Assembly: GCA_046304235.1 (NCBI GenBank)
Contig: JBKCEW010000144.1
Location: 1 to 63,350 of the forward strand
Direction: 5' to 3'
DNA: 63,350 nucleotides
Source: CANHVK01 sp046304235
GTDB taxonomy: Bacteria > Bacteroidota > Bacteroidia > Flavobacteriales_D > Crocinitomicaceae
Shown here piece by piece: positions 17,564-26,456 of this stretch. A model generated the notes under the pieces. The model was given only the letters and a program-made list of their open reading frames with translations, was not told where the DNA came from and did no database searches. The translations under genes and the position numbers were made by a program. Every line of letters begins with the position of its first letter. The first letter of the stretch is position 1.

Positions 17564-18529
17564 ATGATAATAGTTACAGGTGCAGCAGGATTTATCGGGA
17601 GTTGTTTAGTTGGTAAATTAAATCAATCAGGTAGATCAGATTTAATTTTAGTAGATGATTTTACTAAAAAAGAAAAAGAAGCCAATCTAAAAGATAAGTC
17701 ATTTAATGCTAAAATTGAGCGTAATGTATTTAACGATTGGTTGAAAGAGAATGCGAATCAAGTTGAATTCATTTTCCATATAGGAGCAAGAACGGATACA
17801 ACTGAGTTTAATAAAGAGATTTTTGATGAATTGAATGTTAATTACACAAAAATGATTTGGAATTTTTGTGTAGCAAATAATATACCTCTTGTATATGCGA
17901 GTTCTGCTGCGACTTATGGTTTGGGCGAGTTTGGTTACGATGACAATCATGATGTAATTCCAAAATTGAAACCTTTAAACCCTTATGGAGATTCAAAAAA
18001 TGATTTTGATATTTGGGCGTTACAGCAAGATAAAAAACCTCCTTTTTGGGCTGGGCTAAAATTCTTCAATGTTTATGGGCCAAATGAATACCATAAAGGA
18101 AGAATGGCTTCTGTTATTTTCCATACGTTCAATCAAATTAATCTGAATGGGGGGATGAAATTATTCCGTTCACATAATCCAAATTACAAAGATGGTTGCC
18201 AGTTAAGGGATTTTGTTTATGTAAAAGATGTGGTAAATGTATGTCTATTTTTAATGACTGATAAACCGACTTCGGGTATATATAATTTAGGTTCTGGAAA
18301 GGCAAGAACATTTTTAGATCTAGCTACAAATACGTTTAACGCTTTAGATAAATCTGTCAATATTGATTTCATAGATACTCCTATTGATATTCGTGATAAG
18401 TACCAATATTTTACTGAGGCTAACATGCAAAAAATGATTTCTGAGGGGTACGCTATTCCATTTCATACCTTAGAGGAAGGAATCAAAGATTATGTTGAAA
18501 ATTATTTAGTTCCTAATAAGTATTTATAA
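17564..18529 (+). CDS. hldD: ADP-glyceromanno-heptose 6-epimerase
   Basis: NADP-dependent extended-SDR epimerase that makes ADP-L-glycero-D-manno-heptose for the LPS inner core. The 321 residues begin with the Rossmann motif TGAAGFIG (about 5-12). The HldD-type features are IFHIGARTDTTE, the catalytic Tyr/Lys pair in NPYGDSK, FFNVYGPNEYHKGRMASV, and RDFVYVKDVV. It follows the ABC exporter by four bases, so it is probably co-transcribed. The length and the YHKGRMASV segment separate it from general GalE-type epimerases. Confidence 0.92.
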   Translation: MIIVTGAAGFIGSCLVGKLNQSGRSDLILVDDFTKKEKEANLKDKSFNAKIERNVFNDWLKENANQVEFIFHIGARTDTTEFNKEIFDELNVNYTKMIWNFCVANNIPLVYASSAATYGLGEFGYDDNHDVIPKLKPLNPYGDSKNDFDIWALQQDKKPPFWAGLKFFNVYGPNEYHKGRMASVIFHTFNQINLNGGMKLFRSHNPNYKDGCQLRDFVYVKDVVNVCLFLMTDKPTSGIYNLGSGKARTFLDLATNTFNALDKSVNIDFIDTPIDIRDKYQYFTEANMQKMISEGYAIPFHTLEEGIKDYVENYLVPNKYL

Positions 18530-18579
18530 TTATTTAAACATCTTGTTGCTTTTATTGTTTTAATCTAAAAGTATTTAAG

Positions 18580-19032
18580 ATGTATCAGTTAATTAGAAAA
18601 CAGATTGTTCATACAGATTTGGAGACATGTTGGGATTTTTTTTCAAACCCTTCTAACTTAAAATTAATAACCCCTGAATATATGGGTTTTGATGTGAAAA
18701 CAGAGACTCCTAATATAATGTATGAAGGATTAATTATTTCATATTCTGTAAGGCCTTTGTTAAACATTCCAATGGAATGGGTGACTGAAATAACTCATGT
18801 AAAGGATAAATCTTTTTTTGTTGATGAACAAAGGATTGGTCCTTATAAGTTATGGCATCATGAGCATCATTTTAAAGAAATAGATGAAGGGGTAGAAATG
18901 ATTGATATCGTCTCTTATGAACCTCCTTTCGGAATTTTAGGGAAAATAGTACATCCATTTATTATTAAACCTAAATTAGAGGAAATCTTTGCCTTTCGAT
19001 TTAAAAAGGTTGATTCAATTTTCCTCAAATAA
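18580..19032 (+). CDS. SRPBCC family protein
   Basis: A 150-residue START/SRPBCC-fold protein, a helix-grip domain that binds hydrophobic ligands. Family signs are the N-terminal CWDFFSNPSNLKLITPEYMGFDV, the central IPMEWVTEITHV, the DEQRIGPYKLWHHEHHF segment, and a long C-terminal helix (KLEEIFAFRFKKV). Relatives are sometimes labelled cell division inhibitor, a transferred name without clear support here. It lies 50 bases after hldD and may be in the same unit. Ligand and role are unknown. Confidence 0.8.
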   Translation: MYQLIRKQIVHTDLETCWDFFSNPSNLKLITPEYMGFDVKTETPNIMYEGLIISYSVRPLLNIPMEWVTEITHVKDKSFFVDEQRIGPYKLWHHEHHFKEIDEGVEMIDIVSYEPPFGILGKIVHPFIIKPKLEEIFAFRFKKVDSIFLK

Positions 19033-19194
19033 ATGAAAATACAAAAACAAGGTTTATCTTTATCCTTTTAATCAAATACAATTTATAAGTTTTCTAATAT
19101 AAAATTTAATTTACTTATCACAAGTCTAAATTTTATAAAAACTATATTTAAGTGTAAAGGTCTTATTTCCTTTTCCAAATTTTCAAAAATGAAG

Positions 19195-19229
19195 TTTGAA
19201 CTATAACATTGTTGAGATTAATATATTTG
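19195..19229 (+). promoter_or_regulatory. Candidate promoter of folE
   Basis: TATATTTG (19222-19229) matches the -7 consensus, with TTTG (19195-19198) upstream at a spacing of 23 bases, slightly longer than the usual 19-21. It would give a leader of roughly 35-40 bases before the ATG at 19273. The remaining 19033-19194 is AT-rich with no other feature I can support. Confidence 0.5.
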
Positions 19230-19272
19230 TTAAATTTTTTGGTTTAGGTTACCATACTAACTAGTGTTATTA

Positions 19273-19863
19273 ATGAGCGATAAATATTACAAGGATGATG
19301 TTACTTCTAAAATCTCATCTGTTTATAAAAACATAATTTCAGATTTAGGTGAAAATCCTAATAGAGAAGGGTTATTAAAAACACCAGAGCGTGTAGCAAA
19401 AGCATTACAATTTTTAACACATGGTTATGATATTAAACCAGAAGAAATTTTGAAAAGCGCTTTGTTTCACGAAGAATATTCGGAAATGGTAATCGTAAAA
19501 GATATAGAGGTTTATTCTATGTGTGAACATCATATGTTACCTTTCTTTGGTAAAGCTCATATAGCCTATATTCCAAATGGTACGATTGTTGGTTTAAGTA
19601 AAATCCCTAGAGTTGTTGACGCTTTTTCAAGAAGATTACAGGTTCAAGAAAGATTAACTATTGAAATTAGAGATTGTATTCAAGAAACATTGAAACCAAA
19701 AGGAGTTGCTGTCGTAATAGAGTGTAGTCACATGTGTATGCAAATGAGAGGTGTTCAAAAACAAAATTCTGTAACAACTTCAAGTGCATTCACTGGGTTA
19801 TTTTTAACAAATGACGCAACAAGAAAAGAATTTATTAATTTAGTAAATGCTAAACTACACTAA
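19273..19863 (+). CDS. folE: GTP cyclohydrolase I
   Basis: Converts GTP to 7,8-dihydroneopterin triphosphate, the first step of folate and tetrahydrobiopterin-type pterin synthesis. I start at the ATG at 19273 (MSDKYYKDD, 196 residues); a GTG three codons upstream is less likely. Family motifs are GENPNREGLLKTPERVAKA (about residues 27-45), the zinc-binding CEHHMLPF, and the second zinc Cys in ECSHMCMQMRG. All the catalytic zinc ligands are present, so this is the FolE1 (zinc-dependent) type. It is followed after 13 bases by a Bax-inhibitor family gene. Confidence 0.96.
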   Translation: MSDKYYKDDVTSKISSVYKNIISDLGENPNREGLLKTPERVAKALQFLTHGYDIKPEEILKSALFHEEYSEMVIVKDIEVYSMCEHHMLPFFGKAHIAYIPNGTIVGLSKIPRVVDAFSRRLQVQERLTIEIRDCIQETLKPKGVAVVIECSHMCMQMRGVQKQNSVTTSSAFTGLFLTNDATRKEFINLVNAKLH

Positions 19864-19876
19864 AATTTAAGTAACT

Positions 19877-20599
19877 ATGTTAGATAATTTTGTAAACCAA
19901 AACCAGTATGGGACATCTACAAAAGCTATGTCCTCTGACTTCTTTAGAAGTGTTTATTCTTACATGTTTATTGCATTAGCAATATCTGGAGGAATTGCAT
20001 ATTTATGTGGAACACCAGAGTTTGTGTTAAATTATTTCATATCCGCAAAAGGAGGTGTTTCTGCTTTGTTTTATATTGTTGCCTTTGCTCCTGTTGGACT
20101 TGGATGGTTGATTCAGTCTTCATATAACCGATTTTCGATGGGGACTTTGTTTTTTTTATATGGATTGTACGCTGCTTTGTTGGGGTTGAGTTTAAGCACC
20201 ATATTTGTTGTTTATGACATCGCTTCAATCGCCTCAACATTTTTTGTATCTGCCGGTGCTTTTGCTGGTATGGCTATTTTAGGTTATACTACTAAAACAG
20301 ATTTAACTAAATTTGGCAGTCTATTGTATATGGTAGTTATTGGGATGTTCAGTGCGTCTCTCGTGAATTTCTTTATGACTAGTGGTACTATGAGCTTTAT
20401 AATAGCCGTAATAGGAGTATTTGTTTTTACCGGTTTAACTGCTTATCAAATGCAACAGTTGAAACACATAAGTGAACAACCTGGACTTCAAGGCGCAGAT
20501 AGAAACAAATTAGCACTTATTGGAGGTATGCAATTGTATATTTTGTTTATAAATCTATTCCTTTCGTTATTAAGAATAATGGGAGGTAATAGAGATTAA
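19877..20599 (+). CDS. Bax inhibitor-1 / YccA family membrane protein
   Basis: A 240-residue inner-membrane protein with seven hydrophobic segments and the family's C-terminal pattern: FTGLTAYQMQQLKHI followed by LALIGGMQLYILFINLFLSLLRIMG. Members are linked to Ca2+ leak (BsYetJ) or to FtsH regulation (YccA); which applies here cannot be told. The N-terminus is cytoplasmic and polar. It follows folE by 13 bases and is closed by a strong bidirectional terminator. Confidence 0.9.
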   Translation: MLDNFVNQNQYGTSTKAMSSDFFRSVYSYMFIALAISGGIAYLCGTPEFVLNYFISAKGGVSALFYIVAFAPVGLGWLIQSSYNRFSMGTLFFLYGLYAALLGLSLSTIFVVYDIASIASTFFVSAGAFAGMAILGYTTKTDLTKFGSLLYMVVIGMFSASLVNFFMTSGTMSFIIAVIGVFVFTGLTAYQMQQLKHISEQPGLQGADRNKLALIGGMQLYILFINLFLSLLRIMGGNRD

Positions 20600-20615
20600 T
20601 AGTAAGTTTTTCTTC

Positions 20616-20646
20616 AAAAAAAATCCCGTTCAAACGGGATTTTTTT
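20616..20646. terminator. Bidirectional terminator between the BI-1 gene and pcrA
   Basis: Perfect inverted repeat: AAAAAAATCCCGTT and its complement around CAA, with A-run on one side and T-run on the other. It serves the plus-strand Bax-inhibitor gene and the minus-strand helicase gene equally well. Confidence 0.93.
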
Positions 20647-20664
20647 GTTTAAAGCTATATTTAA

Positions 20665-22950
20665 TTAGTCTACTATATCTAGTTTAGCAAATTTTAAGAG
20701 TAGGGTTTTAGATCCTTCTTGTGGAAAGAAAATGACAGCTTTCTTTTCAGCTCCCTCTCCCTCAATCTTGATGATTTTCCCTTTGCCAAATCGTTCGTGT
20801 AGGACATTATAACCTACCTTTAATTGTTCATTTCCTTTATTCAAATTAGTTCCACCTGTAGTAGCTTCTGATATTGATCTTAAGTTTCTAGGTTGTTCGT
20901 AACGTTTGTTTAATCCTCCAGAAAACCCACTTTCAGAAGTTGTATTACCACTTAACGATCTGCCTAAACTTCTTCCGGTATTGTATGGGTTTTCAAATGA
21001 AACATATTCTTTATTGATTTCTGAAATAAATCTACTTGGTTCGCTTGATGTTAAACTACCAAAAACAAACCTTGAAGCGGCATAAGAAATGGTACACGTT
21101 TTTTCAGCTCGGGTAACTGCCACATAAAATAAACGACGTTCTTCCTCTAATTCACTTCTTGTATTCAATGACATTTGAGAAGGAAATAAATTCTCTTCAA
21201 CACCTACTAAATATACGTGTGGAAATTCAAGCCCTTTACTTGAGTGTATTGTCATTAAAGTGATTTTGTTTTTATCCTCCTCTTTGTCGCTATCGGCATC
21301 GGTTAATAGCGCTACATCAATCATGAATTCAGACAACGTTTTTAATTCATCGGCATCTTGTTGAGCTGTAAAAGCTTTGATCCCGTTTAAAAGTTCTTCA
21401 ATATTTTGATAGCGTTCAACTTCTTCTGGCCCTTTGTCTTTTTCGTTATATAAGTCTTTTAATACACCTGATGATTTGGCAATGTGATAAGCGAGGTCAT
21501 ACGCTTGCATTTTATTTAGTTGCGCATGAAAACTTTCAATCATGGTGGCAAATTCCTGCATTTTAGTTTTAGTTGGTCCGTTTAATGCAACTGGGTAAGC
21601 ATTGAAGTCTTGAATGATATCAAACATACTTACTCCATATTTTGTACTAGCAATAATTAAATTTTCAATCGAAGTTTTTCCGATTCCTCTTTTAGGATAA
21701 TTGATAACACGTTTTAAAGCTTCTTCATCTCTAGGGTTAGCAGTAAGTCTAAAGTAAGCCAGTACATCTTTAATTTCTTTGCGTTGATAGAATGAAATTC
21801 CACCATAAATTTTATAAGGTAGATTTAGTTTTCGTAGAGCCTCCTCAAATGCACGAGATTGTCTATTCGTTCTGTATAGTATAGCAAAATCGCTGTAGTT
21901 TAAACCTTCAGATTTTTTAACATCGTAGATTTTATTTGAAATGACTTTTCCCTCTTCGTTATCTGTTAGTGTACGAATAACTGTGATTAGATTTCCTTCG
22001 TCATTTGCAGTCCAAACATTCTTTTGAATTTGGTCTTTGTTTTTGCTTATAACACTGTTAGCTGCTTCAACTATGGATTTTGTGCTTCGATAATTTTGTT
22101 CTAGTTTGAATATGCGATAGTCCGGATAATCATTTTTGAAATTTAAAATGTTTTGTATGTTCGCTCCTCTAAATGAATAGATACTTTGAGCATCGTCTCC
22201 AACTACACAAATGTTTTCATAAACTGCAGCTAATTTTTTTACAATAAGATACTGAGCATAATTGGTATCTTGGTACTCATCTACTAAAATGTATCTAAAT
22301 TTATGTTGATAGTGTTGTAGTACATCTGGAAAATCTCTCAATAATACATTTGTTTGAAAAAGTAGGTCATCAAAATCCATTGCTCCTGCTTTTTGACATC
22401 TATTAGCATAGGTTGTATATATTCTAGACAACTCAGGTCGACGACTTTGTTTATCTTCTAACATAATTTCAGCATTGTTAGCATAAGCCTCGGGTGAGAT
22501 GAGGTTATTCTTAGCTGCTGAAATTCTTCCCAAAACCATTCCTGGTTTGTAGGTTTTATCATCTAAATTTAATTCTTTAATAATATCTTTTAAAAGACTC
22601 TTAGAATCTTGTGTGTCATAAATAGTGAAATTTGTTGGATAACCGATAAGATCGGCATTAAATCGCAATAATCTTGAGAATACAGAGTGGAAAGTACCCA
22701 TCGTAATATTTTTGGCTTCACTACCTCCAACGATATTACTAATACGTTCTGTCATTTCCTTTGCTGCTTTATTTGTAAAGGTGAGAGCTAAAATATTAAA
22801 AGGATCAACACCACTTTTAATCATATGAGCAATTCGATAGGTGAGTACGCGCGTTTTACCTGAGCCAGCGCCAGCAATTACCATGATTGGCCCTTCAGTT
22901 TGTTCTACAGCTTCTCGCTGACTTGAATTTAATCCGTCTAAATAATCCAT
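20665..22950 (-). CDS. UvrD/PcrA-type ATP-dependent DNA helicase
   Basis: Superfamily 1A 3'-5' helicase for repair and replication-transcription conflict. The 761 residues begin with LNSSQREAVEQTEG (Q motif) and Walker A AGAGSGKT (26-33). These are followed by motif II VDEYQDTN, motif III GDDAQSIYSFRGA, motif IV EQNYRST, motif V TIHSSKGLEFPHVY and motif VI YVAVTRAEK. The C-terminal tail has the PcrA/UvrD Tudor-like domain (VLHERFGKGKII...). PcrA versus UvrD cannot be settled by eye. A -7 promoter box ends four bases before the start codon. Confidence 0.94.
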   Translation of the reverse strand: MDYLDGLNSSQREAVEQTEGPIMVIAGAGSGKTRVLTYRIAHMIKSGVDPFNILALTFTNKAAKEMTERISNIVGGSEAKNITMGTFHSVFSRLLRFNADLIGYPTNFTIYDTQDSKSLLKDIIKELNLDDKTYKPGMVLGRISAAKNNLISPEAYANNAEIMLEDKQSRRPELSRIYTTYANRCQKAGAMDFDDLLFQTNVLLRDFPDVLQHYQHKFRYILVDEYQDTNYAQYLIVKKLAAVYENICVVGDDAQSIYSFRGANIQNILNFKNDYPDYRIFKLEQNYRSTKSIVEAANSVISKNKDQIQKNVWTANDEGNLITVIRTLTDNEEGKVISNKIYDVKKSEGLNYSDFAILYRTNRQSRAFEEALRKLNLPYKIYGGISFYQRKEIKDVLAYFRLTANPRDEEALKRVINYPKRGIGKTSIENLIIASTKYGVSMFDIIQDFNAYPVALNGPTKTKMQEFATMIESFHAQLNKMQAYDLAYHIAKSSGVLKDLYNEKDKGPEEVERYQNIEELLNGIKAFTAQQDADELKTLSEFMIDVALLTDADSDKEEDKNKITLMTIHSSKGLEFPHVYLVGVEENLFPSQMSLNTRSELEEERRLFYVAVTRAEKTCTISYAASRFVFGSLTSSEPSRFISEINKEYVSFENPYNTGRSLGRSLSGNTTSESGFSGGLNKRYEQPRNLRSISEATTGGTNLNKGNEQLKVGYNVLHERFGKGKIIKIEGEGAEKKAVIFFPQEGSKTLLLKFAKLDIVD

Positions 22951-22954
22951 AAAG

Positions 22955-22962
22955 CAAAGTTA
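22955..22962 (-). promoter_or_regulatory. Promoter -7 box of the pcrA/uvrD gene
   Basis: TAACTTTG on the minus strand matches TAnnTTTG and ends exactly four bases before the ATG, predicting a leaderless or nearly leaderless mRNA. No -33 TTTG at normal spacing. Confidence 0.5.
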
Positions 22963-23056
22963 CGAAATGGTTAATTGAATATTCTATTTTTTCAACCAAA
23001 CAATTTTTTTGTGATAAACATTATTTTGTTAAAAACGTCGCAAATTGTTGTTTTTA

Positions 23057-23087
23057 TTTGTGTTGTTTTAAATTTTAAGTATATTTG
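23057..23087 (+). promoter_or_regulatory. Promoter of the str/S10 super-operon
   Basis: TTTG (23057-23060), a 19-base spacer and TATATTTG (23080-23087) form a perfect match to the Bacteroidota primary sigma promoter (TTTG, N19-20, TAnnTTTG). Transcription should start around 23091-23095, about 50 bases before the rpsL ATG. It is the best promoter match I found in the window, as expected for r-protein genes. Confidence 0.85.
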
Positions 23088-23090
23088 CGT

Positions 23091-23111
23091 CCCCAACTAC
23101 GTAGTTTGGGG
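23091..23111 (+). promoter_or_regulatory. Hairpin at the 5' end of the str operon leader
   Basis: CCCCAACT pairs with AGTTTGGGG (one bulged T) around ACGT, at or next to the predicted transcription start. No T-run follows, so it is not a terminator. It could stabilise the mRNA 5' end or be a target for r-protein autoregulation (S7 in the E. coli str operon, though at a different place). The role is inference. Confidence 0.55.
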
Positions 23112-23144
23112 TAGTAGTTTATTTATAAATGTTTAATTTTTAGT

Positions 23145-23525
23145 ATGCCAACTATTCAACAATTAGTTCGCAAAGGGCGAACGGCAGTAGTAAAGAAAAG
23201 CAAGTCGGCTGCTCTTGACTCTTGCCCGCAACGCAAAGGGGTATGTGTAAGGGTTTACACCACTACGCCTAAAAAGCCGAATTCTGCTATGAGAAAAGTA
23301 GCCAGAGTTCGTCTGACTAATGGTAAGGAAGTCAATGCTTATATTGGCGGTGAAGGACACAACTTACAAGAGCACTCTTTAGTTTTAGTACGTGGAGGAA
23401 GGGTTAAAGATCTTCCAGGGGTAAGATACCACATCGTACGTGGAGCTGAAGATACAGCTGGTGTAGAGGGTAGAACTCAACGTCGTTCTAAGTATGGTAC
23501 TAAGAGACCAAAAGTGAAAAAATAA
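23145..23525 (+). CDS. rpsL: 30S ribosomal protein S12
   Basis: Decoding-centre protein of the small subunit, 126 residues. The TTPKKPNSAMRK loop (about residues 40-51) contains the conserved Lys pair, including the position equivalent to E. coli Lys42/43, and the GGRVKDLPGVRYH segment has the second conserved Lys. Both are wild type, so no streptomycin-resistance substitution is visible. First gene of the str-S10-spc-alpha cluster. Confidence 0.98.
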   Translation: MPTIQQLVRKGRTAVVKKSKSAALDSCPQRKGVCVRVYTTTPKKPNSAMRKVARVRLTNGKEVNAYIGGEGHNLQEHSLVLVRGGRVKDLPGVRYHIVRGAEDTAGVEGRTQRRSKYGTKRPKVKK

Positions 23526-23542
23526 TTTAAAGCTTTCAAATC

Positions 23543-24013
23543 ATGAGAAGAAGAAAAGCCAAAAAAATTCCCATCCTTCCGGATCCAAAGTTTAACGAAG
23601 TAGTAGTTACTAAATTCGTTAATAATTTGATGTATGACGGAAAAAAAACGTTAGCGTTTAAAATTTTTTACGATGCGTTAGATATCGTAGATTCTAAAAT
23701 CGAAGATCAAACTGGTCTTGAGGTTTGGAAAAAAGCGTTGGAAAATGTAACTCCAAGCGTAGAGGTTAGAAGCCGTCGCGTTGGTGGTGCAACTTTCCAA
23801 ATTCCTACCCCTGTACGTGAGGAGAGAAAGCAATCTTTAGCTATGAAATGGTTAATAGGTTACTCTCGCAAACGTAACGAAAAGTCAATGGCAGGTAAGT
23901 TAGCTGCGGAAATTATAGCTGCTTCCAAAGAAGAAGGTGCTGCATTTAAGAAAAAAGGTGATACAATTCGTATGGCTGAAGCTAACAAAGCATTCTCACA
24001 TTTTAGATTTTAA
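23543..24013 (+). CDS. rpsG: 30S ribosomal protein S7
   Basis: Head-assembly protein that binds the 3' major domain of 16S rRNA near the exit site. 156 residues, the normal bacterial length. It begins MRRRKAKKI and shows the family-typical VNNLMYDGKKTLAFKIFYDAL and NVTPSVEVRSRRVGGATFQIP segments. It lies 17 bases after rpsL and five before fusA, the standard str order. In E. coli this protein represses its operon; no equivalent site is recognisable here between rpsL and rpsG. Confidence 0.98.
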   Translation: MRRRKAKKIPILPDPKFNEVVVTKFVNNLMYDGKKTLAFKIFYDALDIVDSKIEDQTGLEVWKKALENVTPSVEVRSRRVGGATFQIPTPVREERKQSLAMKWLIGYSRKRNEKSMAGKLAAEIIAASKEEGAAFKKKGDTIRMAEANKAFSHFRF

Positions 24014-24018
24014 TTAAC

Positions 24019-26124
24019 ATGGCTAGAGATCTTAAATTTACAAGAAACATTGGTATTGCTGCACACATTGATGCTGGTAAAACAACAACAACAGAGCGTA
24101 TCCTTTATTATGGTGGTGTAAACCACAAAATTGGTGAGGTACACGATGGTGGTGCTACGATGGACTGGATGGAGCAAGAGCAAGAAAGAGGTATTACAAT
24201 TACTTCTGCTGCTACTACTTTGAACTGGAACTACCGTGGTCAAAAATACCACATGAATATTATCGATACTCCGGGACACGTTGACTTTACAGTTGAGGTG
24301 AACCGTTCATTACGTGTATTAGATGGTTTAGTGTTCTTATTTTCTGCAGTTGATGGTGTTGAGCCTCAATCTGAAACTAACTGGAGATTAGCTAATAACT
24401 ACAATGTACCTCGTATAGGTTTCGTTAACAAAATGGACCGTTCAGGTGCTGATTTCTTAAACGTGTGTAAACAAGTGAAAGAAATGTTAGGTAGCCACGC
24501 ATTACCATTACAGTTAAACATCGGTGCTGAGGATGATTTCCAAGGTGTTGTTGATTTAATTAACTTTAAAGGTATCGTATGGAATGAGCACGATATGGGT
24601 ATGACTTTTAAAGAAATTGAAATTCCTGCTGATATCATTGATGAAGCTCGTCAATTACGTGAAGAATTATTAGAAGCAGTTGCTGAGTTTGATGATACTT
24701 TGATGGAGAAATATTTCGAAGATCCAAATTCATTAACTGAAAGAGAAATTTTAGATGCATTAAGAGCTGCTACAATTGCTGGTAAAGTTGTACCAATGAT
24801 GTGTGGGTCTGCATTTAAAAACAAAGGAGTTCAAGCAATGTTGGATATGGTAATGGAAATTTTACCTTCTCCATTAGATGTTGACGGAATTACTGGTACA
24901 AACCCTAAAACAGGAGAGGAAACAGTTCGTCAACCAACTTATGACGCTCCATTTGCTGCATTAGCATTTAAAATCGCAACGGATCCTTTCGTAGGTCGTT
25001 TGTGTTTTATACGTGCTTATTCTGGAAACTTACAAGCAGGTTCTTATGTATTCAACACAAGATCTGACAACAAAGAACGTATTTCTCGTATTTTCCAAAT
25101 GCATGCTAACAAACAAAATCAAATTGAAGAGTTAGGTGCTGGTGATATCGGTGCGGTTGTAGGATTTAAAGATATTCGTACTGGAGATACATTGTGTGAT
25201 TAAAAACACCCAATAGTACTTGAGTCAATGAATTTCCCTGAGCCTGTAATCGGTTTAGCAATTGAACCAAAAACACAAGCTGATACAGATAAATTATCTA
25301 TCGGATTAAATAAACTTTCTGAAGAAGATCCAACTTTCCGTGTAAATACAGACGAAGAGACAGGACAAACTATCATCAGTGGTATGGGTGAGCTTCACTT
25401 AGAAATCATCGTTGACCGTTTGAAAAGAGAGTTTAAGGTTGAGGTAAATCAAGGTGCTCCTCAAGTTTCTTACCGTGAAGCAATCACTGGATCTGTTGAA
25501 CACAGAGAAGTTTATAAAAAACAATCAGGTGGTCGTGGTAAATTTGCTGATATTTTCGTTAAAATTTCTCCGCAAGAAGATCAAGAAAAAACAGGTCTTG
25601 AATTCGTAAACTCTATCAAAGGAGGTAACATTCCTCGTGAATTTATTCCTTCTGTAGAGAAAGGATTTAAAGAATCTATGAAAAATGGTGTATTAGCAGG
25701 ATATTTAGTAGATTCAATGAAAGTTGAATTGATAGATGGATCTTATCACAATGTCGATTCAGATTCTTTATCTTTCGAGATTTGTGCTAAAATGGCATAC
25801 CGTGAAGCTTTAAGAAAATGTAAGCCTATCTTACTTGAGCCTATCATGAAATTAGAAGTTGTTACTCCTGAAGAAAACATGGGTGATGTTGTTGGTGACT
25901 TAAACCGTCGTCGTGGTATGATGAAAGGTATGGATGATAGAAATGGTGCTAAAGTTGTTAAGGCTGATGTTCCATTATCTGAAATGTTCGGTTATGTTAC
26001 GCAACTTCGTACTATTACTTCTGGTCGTGCTACTTCAAGTATGGAATTTTCTCATTATGCTGAAGCTCCAAGAAATGTAGCTGATGAGGTAATTGCTAAA
26101 ATCAACGGAAAAGTCAACGCTTAA
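24019..26124 (+). CDS. fusA: Elongation factor G, frame interrupted by one in-frame TAA
   Basis: GTPase that drives ribosomal translocation. Read through the stop, the frame gives 701 codons, the normal EF-G length. The G domain has HIDAGKTTTTERILYY (P-loop), DTPGHVDF and NKMDR. Domain II ends at GDTLCD (residue 394), then codon 395 is TAA where homologues have Glu or Pro, then KHPIVLESMNFPEPVI opens domain III. Domains III-V are intact, with GMGELHLEIIVDRLKREF and the C-terminal GRATSSMEFSHYAEAP. There is no frameshift or other lesion. As printed it gives a 394-residue domain I-II protein and an ORF from the ATG at 25228 (298 residues, domains III-V). A G-to-T sequencing error or a very recent mutation is the simplest explanation. 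Confidence 0.95.
25201..25203 (+). other. Premature TAA stop codon within fusA
   Basis: In-frame TAA at codon 395, one base from the GAA (Glu) codon expected from EF-G sequences of relatives. It falls in the short linker between domains II and III. The next in-frame ATG is 24 bases downstream (25228). Immediate context is GATTAAAAACAC; no hairpin or recoding signal is obvious nearby. Confidence 0.95.
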
Positions 26125-26134
26125 TACTAAATAG

Positions 26135-26440
26135 ATGAGCCAAAAAATTAGAATTAAATTGAAATCTTACGATCATAATTTAGTTGATAAATCAGCTGAG
26201 AAAATCGTAAAAACAGTTAAAGCTACTGGTGCTGTAGTGAGTGGTCCAATTCCACTTCCAACACACAAAAGAATTTACACTGTATTAAAATCTCCACACG
26301 TTAACAAAAAAGCGCGTGAACAGTTTGAATTATGTTCATATAAGCGTTTATTGGATATTTACAGTTCTTCTTCTAAGACTGTGGATGCTCTAATGAGATT
26401 AGAGTTACCAAGTGGGGTTGATGTAGAAATTAAAGTTTAA
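26135..26440 (+). CDS. rpsJ: 30S ribosomal protein S10
   Basis: Head protein of the small subunit; in other bacteria it also pairs with NusB in antitermination. 101 residues, beginning MSQKIRIKLKSYDHNLVD and containing GPIPLPTHKRIYTVLKSPHVNKKAREQFE, both diagnostic. It lies ten bases after fusA, so the str and S10 clusters are joined without tuf or a terminator between them, the usual Bacteroidota arrangement. Confidence 0.98.
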   Translation: MSQKIRIKLKSYDHNLVDKSAEKIVKTVKATGAVVSGPIPLPTHKRIYTVLKSPHVNKKAREQFELCSYKRLLDIYSSSSKTVDALMRLELPSGVDVEIKV

Positions 26441-26456
26441 TAAATAAAAGTAAAGT

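Noticed and set aside
24010..24279. Open frame opposite the start of fusA
   Set aside because: Shadow of the fusA coding sequence, with no domain, promoter or codon pattern of its own.
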